From assembly GCA_014802175.1 (NCBI GenBank), contig JAAVCU010000018.1, positions 71,741-135,740 of the forward strand: DNA of 64,000 nt. Direction: 5' to 3'. Below, one piece after another: positions 48,510-59,511 of this stretch. The translations under genes and the position numbers were made by a program. The notes under the pieces were generated by a model, which was not told the origin of the DNA, did no database searches, and was given only the letters and a program-made list of their open reading frames with translations. This DNA comes from Bacteroides sp. (GTDB lineage: Bacteria; Bacteroidota; Bacteroidia; Bacteroidales; Muribaculaceae). Numbering within the stretch: position 1 is the first letter of the stretch; every line of letters begins with the position of its first letter.

Positions 48510-49712
48510 TTAAAGGCTTTTCAGGATCAGGGAGTTGGCTTTGTCAACTACGGAGGTATCTAGGCTGGCGAGATAGATCTGCGTAGTTGTCTCACTATCA
48601 TGTCCCATCCCTTCGCTTATTACACCCAATGGTATTCCTTTTGCTTTGGCTGCTGATGCCCAGCTGTGACGTGCTACATATAACGTTAAGGGTATCTGTA
48701 TGCCAACCTTTTGCGCGATCTTCTTAAGATTGTGGTTTATATTATAGCCGACATTTCGATATACGTATCTCTCGTTCCTGCCTCTATTCTTTAAGATTGG
48801 TAATAGATAGTCTGTAATGTTTTCAGGATATTTATCCAAAATCATTTGCATCTCTTTGGTCCATTGTATGATGAGCTGTTGACCGGTCTTTTTTCTACGG
48901 TAAACAAGATATCCGTTTTTAAGATCGGTTTTGCGTAGGTATGCCATGTCTATGAAGCTCATTCCCCGTGTGTAAAAACTGAACATAAACATGTCTCGCG
49001 CAAAGTCTAATGTCGGATTCTTGGAAAGATCAAGCTGCTTTATTGCCTTGATCACTTTCAACGGTACTGCCCTTTTTACGGTTTTCGCGATTCCGGTATA
49101 GACTCTTTTGAATGGATATGACTGCTCGATTAGTCCATATTCGACAGCTCGGTTATAGGTGGCTCTCAATATGCGCATATAGAACGATATGGTATTGAGC
49201 GCGAGTCCCTGTTGCGAAAGATAAGCTTGATAAGTCTCCATAACATCACTATTGATGCAGTGAAGCATGATATCCTCATTATCCCTAAATTTTCTGAAAC
49301 TTGCAAGAGCTGCTGCGTATGTCTCTGCGGTTCTCGTTTTCCCTTGTAGTTGTAATTTCGATATAGTTTCATTTAAAAAGTTGAAGAATGAGCTTCGAAG
49401 TTGCCTGGTGTGAAACTCGGAAACTATATCATCCGAAGTGTAATCTGTACGAATTGAAGGCAAGGATGCACAGATCTGTCGCAACAATTGAAGATCAAAC
49501 AACAAGTTTCGTTGTATGGATTTCAATTTATTGTAGCGAGAGCTGGAATATACACATTTTACACACTCATTTTCCTCGTTCCATTCTGAAGGGAAGAGCG
49601 TATATCCCGTTGAGATTTGTCTTACAAGTCGTTTGTGAATGACTTGATAATATATCACACCCTCTGATCCTGAAGCCGATGAGCTTCTGAATTTTACTTT
49701 TATACTTGCCAT
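48510..49712 (-). CDS. Bacteroidetes-type tyrosine recombinase
   Basis: Arm-binding and SAM-like N-domains, catalytic R (FYTRGMSFIDMAYLR), RHSW, GMGHDSETTTQIYL. Confidence 0.95.
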   Translation of the reverse strand: MASIKVKFRSSSASGSEGVIYYQVIHKRLVRQISTGYTLFPSEWNEENECVKCVYSSSRYNKLKSIQRNLLFDLQLLRQICASLPSIRTDYTSDDIVSEFHTRQLRSSFFNFLNETISKLQLQGKTRTAETYAAALASFRKFRDNEDIMLHCINSDVMETYQAYLSQQGLALNTISFYMRILRATYNRAVEYGLIEQSYPFKRVYTGIAKTVKRAVPLKVIKAIKQLDLSKNPTLDFARDMFMFSFYTRGMSFIDMAYLRKTDLKNGYLVYRRKKTGQQLIIQWTKEMQMILDKYPENITDYLLPILKNRGRNERYVYRNVGYNINHNLKKIAQKVGIQIPLTLYVARHSWASAAKAKGIPLGVISEGMGHDSETTTQIYLASLDTSVVDKANSLILKSL

Positions 49713-49787
49713 GATAATTCAGTTTTAAAACCTACCGCGAATTTAAACTATCACACTACAACGCAAGTTATATTAAGTAATAAAGCA

Positions 49788-49820
49788 ACCAAGGCTGACT
49801 CCGTGAGGAATCAACCTTGG
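49788..49820 (-). terminator. Terminator of the minus-strand YidE-type gene; approximate right edge of accessory region
   Basis: ACCAAGGCTGACTCC-GTGA-GGAATCAACCTTGGT (two G-U pairs). Confidence 0.75.
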
Positions 49821-49843
49821 TATATTGCGAACAGATAGGGTCG

Positions 49844-51508
49844 TTAGCCGAGGAAGGTGAGGATGAGGATCTGTGCGATGACTACGCGGGAGAACATGGC
49901 TATCGGGTAGACGGTGGCATAGGCTACGGCAGGGTTGTCGCCGGGAATGGTGTCGTTGGCGTAGTTCAGCGCCATTGGGTTGGCCATGGCTCCGCATAAC
50001 ATTCCGCAGGCTGAACCAAAGTCGAGTTTTGACCATCGCAACGAGACTGCAAACATAATCAGCACGGGCAGGAGCGTTATGATCACCCCTAATCCAACCC
50101 ATTTGAGTCCGTCTCCATTCATTATTGTGTCTACGAAGTGTGCTCCGGAGTCCAATCCAAGACATGCAAGGAACAGCGACAATCCGATGCCTCGTAACAT
50201 CAGATTGGCACTTCGCGTGGTGTATGTTACCATGTGTACGTTCGGCCCGAATTTACCCATCAGTATTCCCACGATGATCGGACCTCCAGCCAAACCGAGT
50301 TTTACCGGAACTGAGATTCCGGGAATAGCAATTGGAATTGAACCTACTATAAGACCTAACACCATCCCTACAAATATCACTGCAAGATTGGGATCTTTCA
50401 ATTTTCCGACTGTATTACCAACGGCCTGTGCTACCTTATCGATCTGGCTCTCTTTCCCTACCACCGTAAGGCGATCGCCAAGCTGAAGCACGAGTCCGGG
50501 TGTGGCGAGAAGTGTTACACCGCTGCGGCTGATGCGGGTTATATTGATGCCGTAATTGTTGCGTAGGCGCAGTGAGCCGAGTTTCTTTCCGTTAAGCTCC
50601 GGTTTACTGATAACAACGTGGCGCGACACCAACGAGCTGTCGATCTTGTTCCAGTCAATATCGCCTGTGTTCCAATCGCGACTTTCCAATTCGCCGAACA
50701 GCACGGTCATGGCCTCAAGATCCTCTTCTTTTGTTATCACCATGACGCGATCATCATGTTTGAGGGTCATGTCTGAAGTAGGAATACTTACATTTCCATC
50801 GCGCCAGTGACGTGAGATTACGAATTGCTTCGGAGTTATGGATGCCAGATCTTTAATGTTTTTATTATAGACGGCAGGATTCTTTATCTGGAATGTTGCA
50901 ATGAATGTGTTATGATCATCCGGATCTTCTGGAAGTGCAATATCTGATGGTCGAACCATCGTTTTGCGAACAATTATTATTGCGATAATCACACCTATCA
51001 CGCCGAAGGGATATGTCACCGCACAGCTCAGCGCAGCCCCGCTTGCCGACAGTCCTAACTGCTTCAAGGCTTGCTGAGCTGCACCCAAAGCCGGAGTATT
51101 GGTTGTGGCGCCACTAAGGATTCCGCTCATGTCTGACATGGGTGTAGCGAATAGCCAGCTCAACGCTATTGCTGTAGCTGTTCCTAACAGCACAGTCACA
51201 AGACCAAGCAGATTCAGATTCAATCCTCCTTTACGGAAAGAGCTGAAGAAACCGGGACCCACTTTCAAACCGAGTTCATAGATAAACAGGATCAGACCGA
51301 AACTTTCCGCGAAATTGAGCATGGCCGGATCTATCGAGAAGCCGAGGTAACCGGCAAGAATACCTGCAAAGAACACCCATGTCACACCTAACGAAATTCC
51401 GTAGAGGTGTATTTTTGCCAATCCAAGACCGACGGCAATTATCACGGATATGACAATTACGGCCTGCACGGCACTATGCTCGAATAAGATGCTTTGAATC
51501 CATTCCAT
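49844..51508 (-). CDS. YidE/AspT-type putative transporter, paralogue of 19965..21659
   Basis: Same architecture and shared blocks (FGLILFI...VGPGFFSSF, VGSIP...PGxSVPxKLGLAGGP, MVTYTTRSANLMLR). Confidence 0.9.
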   Translation of the reverse strand: MEWIQSILFEHSAVQAVIVISVIIAVGLGLAKIHLYGISLGVTWVFFAGILAGYLGFSIDPAMLNFAESFGLILFIYELGLKVGPGFFSSFRKGGLNLNLLGLVTVLLGTATAIALSWLFATPMSDMSGILSGATTNTPALGAAQQALKQLGLSASGAALSCAVTYPFGVIGVIIAIIIVRKTMVRPSDIALPEDPDDHNTFIATFQIKNPAVYNKNIKDLASITPKQFVISRHWRDGNVSIPTSDMTLKHDDRVMVITKEEDLEAMTVLFGELESRDWNTGDIDWNKIDSSLVSRHVVISKPELNGKKLGSLRLRNNYGINITRISRSGVTLLATPGLVLQLGDRLTVVGKESQIDKVAQAVGNTVGKLKDPNLAVIFVGMVLGLIVGSIPIAIPGISVPVKLGLAGGPIIVGILMGKFGPNVHMVTYTTRSANLMLRGIGLSLFLACLGLDSGAHFVDTIMNGDGLKWVGLGVIITLLPVLIMFAVSLRWSKLDFGSACGMLCGAMANPMALNYANDTIPGDNPAVAYATVYPIAMFSRVVIAQILILTFLG

Positions 51509-51538
51509 ATTAATTCAACCTTTTTACCTTCTTCTAAA

Positions 51539-54500
51539 TTATCTCGCCAACGATACATTGACCGCGACACCATAGTTTGAATTCGATGTCGGGTAAGCGG
51601 AACTTGACACAAGCGGTGTGTTAACCTGATGGTCAAAGAACGCAGACAATGTGATTCGTTTGCTTAAGATATAGTTAGCCATAAAGTTAACAGAGAACGT
51701 CTGCGTTCCGTTTGTGGCTTGTGTATATGCAGTCTCAATCCTTCTGATAAGAGACTGATTGTTTGAAAATGCAAGATCAAGATTTAATGAAAGGTCGTTG
51801 GACACGCCACCCTGTTTGCTGCCAATCTTGAGGATCTTATTGAAGTTGGCAATCTTATATCCGGCTCCTACCGAGAACTGCTTGCTTGTTGTTTCCACAA
51901 CCTGACCGGCTGATGTATTGAGGTTAAGTGTGCGTGAATCTCGATACTCAGCGTTAAATGTAACATCGTTCTGCAGTGTTACCTTTGCTCCGATCAGAGG
52001 CGCGAACTTCTCGGTGATTGCAACTGAAGTGATATTAAATGGAGACGACGGCACGGGAAGTCCGGTCTGCTCATTAAGTGTAAAGCCCATATCATCACCG
52101 ATGCTCACCCAGTTCATGAAACTTGAATAAGATCCGATAGAATATGTACACTGATAAGCGTGTGTCAAGGTGAAGTTCTTGAAAATCTTTTGAACATTTC
52201 CAAGTTTCACCAGTCCGTCGTATGTGATTTTCCAGTTAGGACGCATTGCATTGAGTCCCTCGAAATGTCGGAGACTGATCTTGTTAGGATCTGTGCCACT
52301 GTAGGCTGCAAGGAAAGCCGGAATAAGCACGTCGGAACTTGTTGCGCTGACTGTGCCCTCGCCAGGATTATACATAGTTCCTGCAAGGGGTGAATCTTCC
52401 AAAAATCCGGTGGATGGATACACAGATCCGTTATATGCTGCTTCGACACGGTTCGCAATCTGGGGGATATATTCAAGGAAGCGATTGAACGACTCCGAGG
52501 CATATCCGTTTTCAGCCTTTGAATTTTTCATTGCAGACATGATTGCTACATGAGTGCGCATATAAGAACCGGTGTAGGATGTTGGCATCCCGGCATACAT
52601 AAACTGCATCTGCTCGGTTCGTGAATCGGTAAGGTTCGAGGTAAGCACGATCTTCAAACCCTTTATAGGTTCAAGGTTCAGTTCGAAATTGAATTCCTTG
52701 CTATTGGTCCACAATGCCGGAGATATCTGATCTGAGTTGGTTATGAGCCATCCCCGATCCATTGCCTTGTTTACATAATCCTTATCGTAGAAACCGAATG
52801 CAAAATCAAGACCCGGCGACATCGGACCATGCGACAGCGACTGACCGAAAACGTTACCCACATTCGGAGAGAACAATGGCAGGTTCAACGAATGTCCGCT
52901 ACGCCATCTGAAAGATGCGGATTTTGGCATCATTAGGAATCTCAACGTATATTCAGCAAACTCTGAACCGAAATTCTTCGTCTCTTTGTTGTTCGGTTTA
53001 ATAGTAACTTTCACCGTCTCTGAACCGCGATCAAGAATCTCTACAGTGTTTTCATCAACAACCTTATAGTTGAGTTTCTTGACTTTGCCATCAACCATAG
53101 CGGAGAACAGCACCTTCTTATTCTTAAGGTTGTGTTTTACAGTAGTTGAGGTGTCAGTTGAAAGTTGGATTGCACGCTCGAATTTTTTCTCATTACGACT
53201 ATTCGGGCCGGTGGTTGTGCCACGCGCCCTCACCACATTGCTGCGCGACGAACCGTTACCGGAAAATCTTTTATTGATCTTCTGGAGATATTTCGACTTG
53301 TTGAACAGAGTCTCGAAATTCAATTTGGCATCTGCATTCCAGGTAGTCTGGTTCTGGATGCTGTTGCCGAGATAAATCCCCTCAACGGTTGCACCCTTAT
53401 CCCAGCGATAAGTGGAATTATATGTCACAGATCCTGACAGGTAATCGAGAGCCGGAATCTTATTGAACGGCGCGCGATACGATCCGGTGAATGTCTGATT
53501 ATAATTCCAGGGCGTTCCGAGATGACGGATTGACGACATCACAGTATCTTTCCACTGCTCATACTTGTCAGCAAACAACCTGCGGTTTACCGCTCCTACG
53601 GTCTCCTCAATCCTCGCAGTAGTATTGCTGGAGAAAGAAAGCGTAAGAGATTTGATAAGGTTCCAGCTCAGACTCAGCTGACGATCCCAGTTGAAGTTCT
53701 TGCTGACCTGCACCGGCAACTGGAAATCAACATCAACCTCACTGCGGGTCTGCTGCTCGTAGTAATATCGGTTCATGCCCGTGTAGAACGTCAGGTTGTT
53801 GAACAACCAGTTCACCTCCCAATCCTGGAAGAATTTGGCTGTTTTGCTCTTACCCTTAATCCAGCTGAATGGTTTAAGGGGTTTGATATAGGGTGAATAG
53901 GAATATTGGAAACTACCGCGATAATCGTTGGTATTCTCATACTCCGTAGTCGGGTCAAGATTCTTCTGCTTGTTGTAAGAGAATGATACTGTAAAGTTAG
54001 CGGGATCCCAAGGCATCGGATTCTTGCTCTGCACATTGAATTTCAATCCGGAGATCGAAAAGCTTTCAACCGATTTTTTAGTTACAGCATAACTCTTGAT
54101 TGAGTCTTTCTCGTGTTTGGTCTGGGCTGCATCCAAAGCATCTTTCAGCAAGATATCCTGATCCAGCGGATTGTATTTGGGTGTTGTCGTTTCCTGCGAT
54201 TTGGAGAAATAGATGGGAGCCTGAAGCTTTGCACCTTCAGGCAGTATCTTTCCTAAATCGCCCTGCACGGCAACATTATACTGCTCGTAATCCTCCATTC
54301 TGCGTGATTTCAACGGTTGATCCACGCTTCCGAAACCTGAGGTCTCCTTGTGAGCAGAGAAATTAACCATAGCAATATCACTGACCGAAAGGTTTACATT
54401 GGCATTAGCTGCCCAACCGCCCGATTCATTGAAATCAGTGACTTTTAGTTCATTTACCCAAACCACACCATCTTTAACACTGTTTGACCTGTTGCGAATA

Positions 54501-57500
54501 CCGATAAGCATGACACGCACATCGCTCAGACTCGGATTACCCATAACACCGACTGTGTTCTGCGCATTATCGGGATCATGAGAAGTGTAAAGGATAGTGT
54601 AACCTACGCCCTCAATGTTCGCACTCTTGTCACGGTTACGTGCAGTTTTAAGGGTTGTGAATATGTCAAGTGGTATATTCAGGTAGTTCGACAATGGCCA
54701 CACTTTAGCGCGGTCTGCCGAATTGAAGTTGTTATAATTACCCGGAGGAGTCAGCTCCAAGGGAATCTCATATTCATAGTAGTTATTCTTGACATCAGAG
54801 CCAAGGCGGATGAAGAGCGAAAGATCGCCATTACGGAGTTCGGTAACGTTATCGATCAACGCCTCAGCATGTGTCCACATCTGCAAGCGTTTGTAGATTC
54901 GCATATCGAGCTGCGTATTTTTGTAGATTCCGCGGGCGTCTCCGGGCTGCAAACCGGTAACCTTTATTGATAGAGACTGCTCGTTAAGCTGTGTGGCCTG
55001 CGACTGGCCCGGATCCTGAATACGATCCACACCGGGAGGAAGCACATAATTGACCGGAGTGCGCGCAGAGTTCTCTTCGATATTCACAACACTCATATCG
55101 ATCTCTCCTTCTGCCGGCGAATCATTGCGACTGTTCAGATTGAATCCATAATCACGCCACTCACCCCTTACAAGCTCAAGCGTAGCAAATCGCAAGTGAG
55201 TAGTCTCGCGGAAACCGGTCATGAACATACGTGCGAAGCGAACGGTAGTGAAGTCAGTGATTCCACCCACTACTCTTTCCGGATCGTTCAAAGGAATTTT
55301 GAACTGATACCATACAGCGTGCTGCTTGCCGGCAGGAGTGTTGACATCACGCTCCACTTTGTCGGTGATGTAATTCTTACCCACCTCCATATCCTCCGGA
55401 CGTATAGACACCTTATACTGGAAATATCTTTCGTATTCGTTAAGGGTATTATCCTGATTTATATCCTCAACATCCGGCACTGCACGAGCTGACTGATACT
55501 GTGGATTATCGGACTGATCGGGCGACAATGAGTTGCCCTCTACACCATTATATCTTTTATAACGCTCAAGAATATCGGCATGCGTGTCATCGTAATACGG
55601 CGAGCGGAAGAAGTGGTAGTTGTCACCTGCAGGGTCGTGCATCGGAGAGAATGGATTCGCATACATGTTTTCTATCACGGCCGGCGAGAGTTTTGACCGC
55701 AGTTTATTCAGATATTCCTCGTAAGTAGAGAATGTGAACTCCTCATCATTTGACACTCCATCAAGTCCAACGTCCTGCATCGGACGTGCATTAGCGGCGT
55801 TCTCAAATGCGTAAGTTAAAGAATTCTGGCGCGATACCTTACCCCACACGGTCTCTGTTATGAAATCGTTATTGCCATCGATAGGCAAACCGTTTTCATA
55901 ACTCTTCATACCATCCTTGAGGATATCCTCACTGATCTCTCCGAAGTTGAAATAGAGATCTCCTCCATCGGTGTTTGGATTCGTATCGTCAAGGAACGGA
56001 TCCATCATCCAGAACTGGATATACTCTACATTGGAGGTTTCAAAGTTGGTGTTATCCATCTTGCGCATGATACCACCCCAGCGCTTCTCAGGCTGCAGAA
56101 GATTTCCGGATTCATCAATTCTATCCGCGTCTACATTGTAAGGACCCCTCTCCTTCGGATAAAAAGAGAGATTAAGTGTCTGAACATAATTTGCCTCACC
56201 ATAATTCAAATCACGATAAGGGAAGATTTCATCGATCTTGACTTCGCGCACGTATGGATTCGAGAGCATCCAAGGATCATTTTTCATATAACCCGGCACC
56301 ATCGATGAATTTTTCTGTGTCCAGAGTCTGTCGATATAATACCACGCCAACAGCGCACGGTTCTTGCCATAATCCGGATTATTGCTTAACTGCGCTTCGG
56401 GGAACATTGCATTAGGTCCGTTCTCGTAAGGAGTAGAAGCAAGGAACCATGAATATGGTGAACGCAAATCAATACCGGTCTGTGTAGCCTCAAAGTCGTC
56501 GATATAACTTGAACCTTTGTTACTGCCGCTTTTCTGTTTATGAGGCACAAGCTGAGCAAATTCCGCATTTATATTGATGCGTGAAGGAGCGGTAGCGTTA
56601 ATGGTAGGCACCTTGTTAAGCAAGTTGGTAAGCCACATGAACTCCTTATTATAGCTCAGATTCAGACCCCACATAGTGTTGTTGATAATCTCATCACCAA
56701 TATTGACCTTTTCGGTCAGGGATTTTTCTGAGAAGTGCAACAATGTTCCACCCAATGTGAAATCTTTATTGAATTTATACTGAGCATCAAAACCAAGCAA
56801 CGTTTTTCTCTGCATGGAGAAAAGCGACTGATTCTCCAAAGTAACGCTTACGTTAGTTCCTGAATCAATTATACTCTGATTGGTGATAGTGACAATACCC
56901 ATGGAATAATCCACAGTATAATCACTGTTCTCGGTGAGCACCACACCTCCTGCCATAACAACCACTGATCCGCGAGGCACGTTCATGGCGTTAAGGCGGA
57001 TCTGAGCGCCATTCGATGCCTGGTACTCTCCCATCAACGAGAATTTATTTTTATCCGCGAACTGTTGAGCCACTACCAATGTAGAGTCATACAGCTCCTG
57101 GTAAACATATTGCGAAGCTATAGCCGGATTTCCGATCTTCCTTGCAAGGTGCGATCCGAAAGGCTCGGCAACGGGGAATATGATTTTACCGTTCGATGAT
57201 TGAACCGTGTATCCTTCAATATAATCAAAGAAACCATCGGAATTCGACTCCTGATTTGAATCCAGACGGTCAAGATTCATCACCTGCAACAAAGGCTGAT
57301 TAGAAATGCTCCCGACGGGAAGATAGTTTATTTCCGTACCGGTAGTATCACTCAAGAACTTGATATTAAGCTTGAAATTCTTGCTCTGAAGCTGATAAGC
57401 GCCGAGAGAATAAACGTTCTTCATCATCAGCTTCCACATCGGTAGCTTGGGAGAGACGGTGGTGCTTCTCAGCATTTTGAGATACAAACAGTCGGAAGTA

Positions 57501-58933
57501 TTGGTAATATCAGATGAAAACTCACCTACCTGATAAACCTTGCCCTGATAGGTGTATTCGTAAGCCACCGCCAACACCTCATCGGTTGTCAGGGCTGATT
57601 TAAGAGAGATGTATCCTAAATCGTCGTTCAATGTATATTCGCTTGATTTCAGCAATCTTGCACTCTCAACCTTCTCGAAATCCTTACCTCCATCTATGCC
57701 GTAGGCCTGCAACGGCGTAAGAGCCTGCGTAACCATATTGATGTTACGAGCCTCAGGATAATCGTTCTTTATGACGTTAAGGAGATTATTGCTTTGGTTC
57801 GAGGGATTATCGAACGCAGTATTAGGAACCCAATATCGGTTGGCAAGATTCTTGTTTTCACCAATATCCATGAATCCAACGAAGTTTCTGGACTCATTAT
57901 AATTACCGTTCTTATTGGTGATCCAAACCTCTATTCGTGTAATTTTGATTCCGGAGGAAACATAAGGGAGTCGCGAACAGAAATTATCATAATTGTCGTA
58001 AAAATACTGAGCGAGGAAGAAGTGCCTGTTGGCATCATAGTTATCCGCCTTGATATTGAATTTTGTAGCTTGGACACCCCCGGAAGTCGACACAGTCTTA
58101 GACTCGGAGTTTTGCTGTGAGATCAAACCGGTAAGTGTAAGTTTACCAAACTGAAGTTTAGTCTTCAGACCGAAAAGAGCAGTTCCTCCCCTTATCAGCG
58201 AAGAGCCGGTGGTCATGCTTACATTTCCCGCCTCTATATTTTTGATTATCTCATCCTCTTTACCCTCATAATTCAGCTTCAGGTTCTTTGAATCAAAATC
58301 AAAAGTTGCATCAGTGTTGTAGGTCATATTGAATTTCAACTTATCACCTACCGAAGCATTGATAGTAGCCTGGATTTTCTGATCAAAGTCGAAATATGTT
58401 TTTCGTCTGTTTTTCAGCGACAAAGAGGGATTATCAGTTTTATTACTCTTGATACCCATCGAAAGCTGCACTGACCCTTGAGTTGTAAGACGCACTCCAC
58501 CCGGTCCGAACACTTTCTCAAGTGGACCGAGCGAAAAATTCATATCAAAAATATTGAAAGGCTGTTTATCCTTCTGCTCGTAACTTTCGGAGTTGCGTTG
58601 ACGGAAATAACCCATCATATCCTGACGCATCATCTGGTCTGCATACTCCTTGGGTGTCATCAGGAAAGGTGTGACTATATCTCTGTCGCCAATCTTGGTG
58701 TGTATCACGTACATCCCCAACTCCGGATCATACACAGCCTCGGTAGTAATATTCGAGGGGGTTTTAAGATCTATAGGATATTCTTCCGTTTTAAGAGGAT
58801 TCTCATCCTTGACTTCAGGAATGGTTTTCTTAACATCTGCTTGCTGGGAATTAGCCACAAACGACAATAGCAGTGTTGTAAAGAACACTGCAAGAAGAAT
58901 AAATATTTTGCCATTTGTCAGCTTAATTCGCAT
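51539..58933 (-). CDS. sprA: Cell surface protein SprA (type IX secretion outer-membrane translocon)
   Basis: 2464-aa exported protein with the SprA architecture, upstream neighbour ruvA. Confidence 0.92.
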   Translation of the reverse strand: MRIKLTNGKIFILLAVFFTTLLLSFVANSQQADVKKTIPEVKDENPLKTEEYPIDLKTPSNITTEAVYDPELGMYVIHTKIGDRDIVTPFLMTPKEYADQMMRQDMMGYFRQRNSESYEQKDKQPFNIFDMNFSLGPLEKVFGPGGVRLTTQGSVQLSMGIKSNKTDNPSLSLKNRRKTYFDFDQKIQATINASVGDKLKFNMTYNTDATFDFDSKNLKLNYEGKEDEIIKNIEAGNVSMTTGSSLIRGGTALFGLKTKLQFGKLTLTGLISQQNSESKTVSTSGGVQATKFNIKADNYDANRHFFLAQYFYDNYDNFCSRLPYVSSGIKITRIEVWITNKNGNYNESRNFVGFMDIGENKNLANRYWVPNTAFDNPSNQSNNLLNVIKNDYPEARNINMVTQALTPLQAYGIDGGKDFEKVESARLLKSSEYTLNDDLGYISLKSALTTDEVLAVAYEYTYQGKVYQVGEFSSDITNTSDCLYLKMLRSTTVSPKLPMWKLMMKNVYSLGAYQLQSKNFKLNIKFLSDTTGTEINYLPVGSISNQPLLQVMNLDRLDSNQESNSDGFFDYIEGYTVQSSNGKIIFPVAEPFGSHLARKIGNPAIASQYVYQELYDSTLVVAQQFADKNKFSLMGEYQASNGAQIRLNAMNVPRGSVVVMAGGVVLTENSDYTVDYSMGIVTITNQSIIDSGTNVSVTLENQSLFSMQRKTLLGFDAQYKFNKDFTLGGTLLHFSEKSLTEKVNIGDEIINNTMWGLNLSYNKEFMWLTNLLNKVPTINATAPSRININAEFAQLVPHKQKSGSNKGSSYIDDFEATQTGIDLRSPYSWFLASTPYENGPNAMFPEAQLSNNPDYGKNRALLAWYYIDRLWTQKNSSMVPGYMKNDPWMLSNPYVREVKIDEIFPYRDLNYGEANYVQTLNLSFYPKERGPYNVDADRIDESGNLLQPEKRWGGIMRKMDNTNFETSNVEYIQFWMMDPFLDDTNPNTDGGDLYFNFGEISEDILKDGMKSYENGLPIDGNNDFITETVWGKVSRQNSLTYAFENAANARPMQDVGLDGVSNDEEFTFSTYEEYLNKLRSKLSPAVIENMYANPFSPMHDPAGDNYHFFRSPYYDDTHADILERYKRYNGVEGNSLSPDQSDNPQYQSARAVPDVEDINQDNTLNEYERYFQYKVSIRPEDMEVGKNYITDKVERDVNTPAGKQHAVWYQFKIPLNDPERVVGGITDFTTVRFARMFMTGFRETTHLRFATLELVRGEWRDYGFNLNSRNDSPAEGEIDMSVVNIEENSARTPVNYVLPPGVDRIQDPGQSQATQLNEQSLSIKVTGLQPGDARGIYKNTQLDMRIYKRLQMWTHAEALIDNVTELRNGDLSLFIRLGSDVKNNYYEYEIPLELTPPGNYNNFNSADRAKVWPLSNYLNIPLDIFTTLKTARNRDKSANIEGVGYTILYTSHDPDNAQNTVGVMGNPSLSDVRVMLIGIRNRSNSVKDGVVWVNELKVTDFNESGGWAANANVNLSVSDIAMVNFSAHKETSGFGSVDQPLKSRRMEDYEQYNVAVQGDLGKILPEGAKLQAPIYFSKSQETTTPKYNPLDQDILLKDALDAAQTKHEKDSIKSYAVTKKSVESFSISGLKFNVQSKNPMPWDPANFTVSFSYNKQKNLDPTTEYENTNDYRGSFQYSYSPYIKPLKPFSWIKGKSKTAKFFQDWEVNWLFNNLTFYTGMNRYYYEQQTRSEVDVDFQLPVQVSKNFNWDRQLSLSWNLIKSLTLSFSSNTTARIEETVGAVNRRLFADKYEQWKDTVMSSIRHLGTPWNYNQTFTGSYRAPFNKIPALDYLSGSVTYNSTYRWDKGATVEGIYLGNSIQNQTTWNADAKLNFETLFNKSKYLQKINKRFSGNGSSRSNVVRARGTTTGPNSRNEKKFERAIQLSTDTSTTVKHNLKNKKVLFSAMVDGKVKKLNYKVVDENTVEILDRGSETVKVTIKPNNKETKNFGSEFAEYTLRFLMMPKSASFRWRSGHSLNLPLFSPNVGNVFGQSLSHGPMSPGLDFAFGFYDKDYVNKAMDRGWLITNSDQISPALWTNSKEFNFELNLEPIKGLKIVLTSNLTDSRTEQMQFMYAGMPTSYTGSYMRTHVAIMSAMKNSKAENGYASESFNRFLEYIPQIANRVEAAYNGSVYPSTGFLEDSPLAGTMYNPGEGTVSATSSDVLIPAFLAAYSGTDPNKISLRHFEGLNAMRPNWKITYDGLVKLGNVQKIFKNFTLTHAYQCTYSIGSYSSFMNWVSIGDDMGFTLNEQTGLPVPSSPFNITSVAITEKFAPLIGAKVTLQNDVTFNAEYRDSRTLNLNTSAGQVVETTSKQFSVGAGYKIANFNKILKIGSKQGGVSNDLSLNLDLAFSNNQSLIRRIETAYTQATNGTQTFSVNFMANYILSKRITLSAFFDHQVNTPLVSSSAYPTSNSNYGVAVNVSLAR

Positions 58934-59511
58934 CAGAGCATTGTTAGTGCCTGTTTAATAGCTTTCTCAGTGGTAAGTGTGGGATCAGCGGCAAACAGTT
59001 TCTTCAGTACTTTCTGACTCTGCTGCGATGTGAATCCCAACATCACCAATGCTGAAAGCGAATCATCGTATGATTCTGTGGTCGGCGTACTGCTAATTAA
59101 CGAATCAGTAGTTACTTTTATTTTATCTCTGAGGTCTACTATTATACGTTGGGCGGTCTTTCCCCCTATCCCCTTTACAGCCTTGAGCTGAGAATCATTG
59201 CCGGATGCAATCGCATTTTCAAGCTGATCGTCGGAAAGAGAAGATAGGATCAGGCGCGCCGTATTCGGACCAACACCGCTTACACCGATCAGAAGCCGGA
59301 ACAACTCTCTTGTGCGTTTGCGCAGAAAGCCATAAAGAAGATGCGCATCTTCTCGAATAGCCTCGTGGATATATAATTTCTCTTTTTGCCCCAATGAGAG
59401 CGAAGGGTAATCGAGTAATGTCACATTCACCTCATAACCCACTCCATTACATTCTATAACTGCCATTGTAGGATTGGATTCCGCTACAACACCATTCAAA
59501 TAGTCAATCAT
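58933..59511 (-). CDS. ruvA: Holliday junction DNA helicase subunit RuvA
   Basis: OB fold plus HhH (LIGVSGVGPNTARLILSSL, AVKGIGGKTAQRIIVDLRDK). Confidence 0.97.
   Translation of the reverse strand: MIDYLNGVVAESNPTMAVIECNGVGYEVNVTLLDYPSLSLGQKEKLYIHEAIREDAHLLYGFLRKRTRELFRLLIGVSGVGPNTARLILSSLSDDQLENAIASGNDSQLKAVKGIGGKTAQRIIVDLRDKIKVTTDSLISSTPTTESYDDSLSALVMLGFTSQQSQKVLKKLFAADPTLTTEKAIKQALTML

Noticed and set aside
48220-48510. Retron or reverse-transcriptase-associated ncRNA
   Set aside because: No reverse transcriptase ORF in the window.
26380-49800. Classical integrative island with att direct repeats
   Set aside because: I compared both edges by eye and found no shared direct repeat and no tRNA gene. 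Only an 8-nt chance match (TGCGAACA, inverted) was seen, so boundaries are left open.
49773-50165. ORFs overlapping the 3' end of the second transporter (49773..50165 - and 49980..50486 +)
   Set aside because: Overlap a clear transporter CDS in other frames and show no domain signal.
50383-50393. Third copy of the AGATTGGGAT motif
   Set aside because: Lies inside the transporter coding sequence, lacks the ATCTC arm and encodes a normal protein segment.
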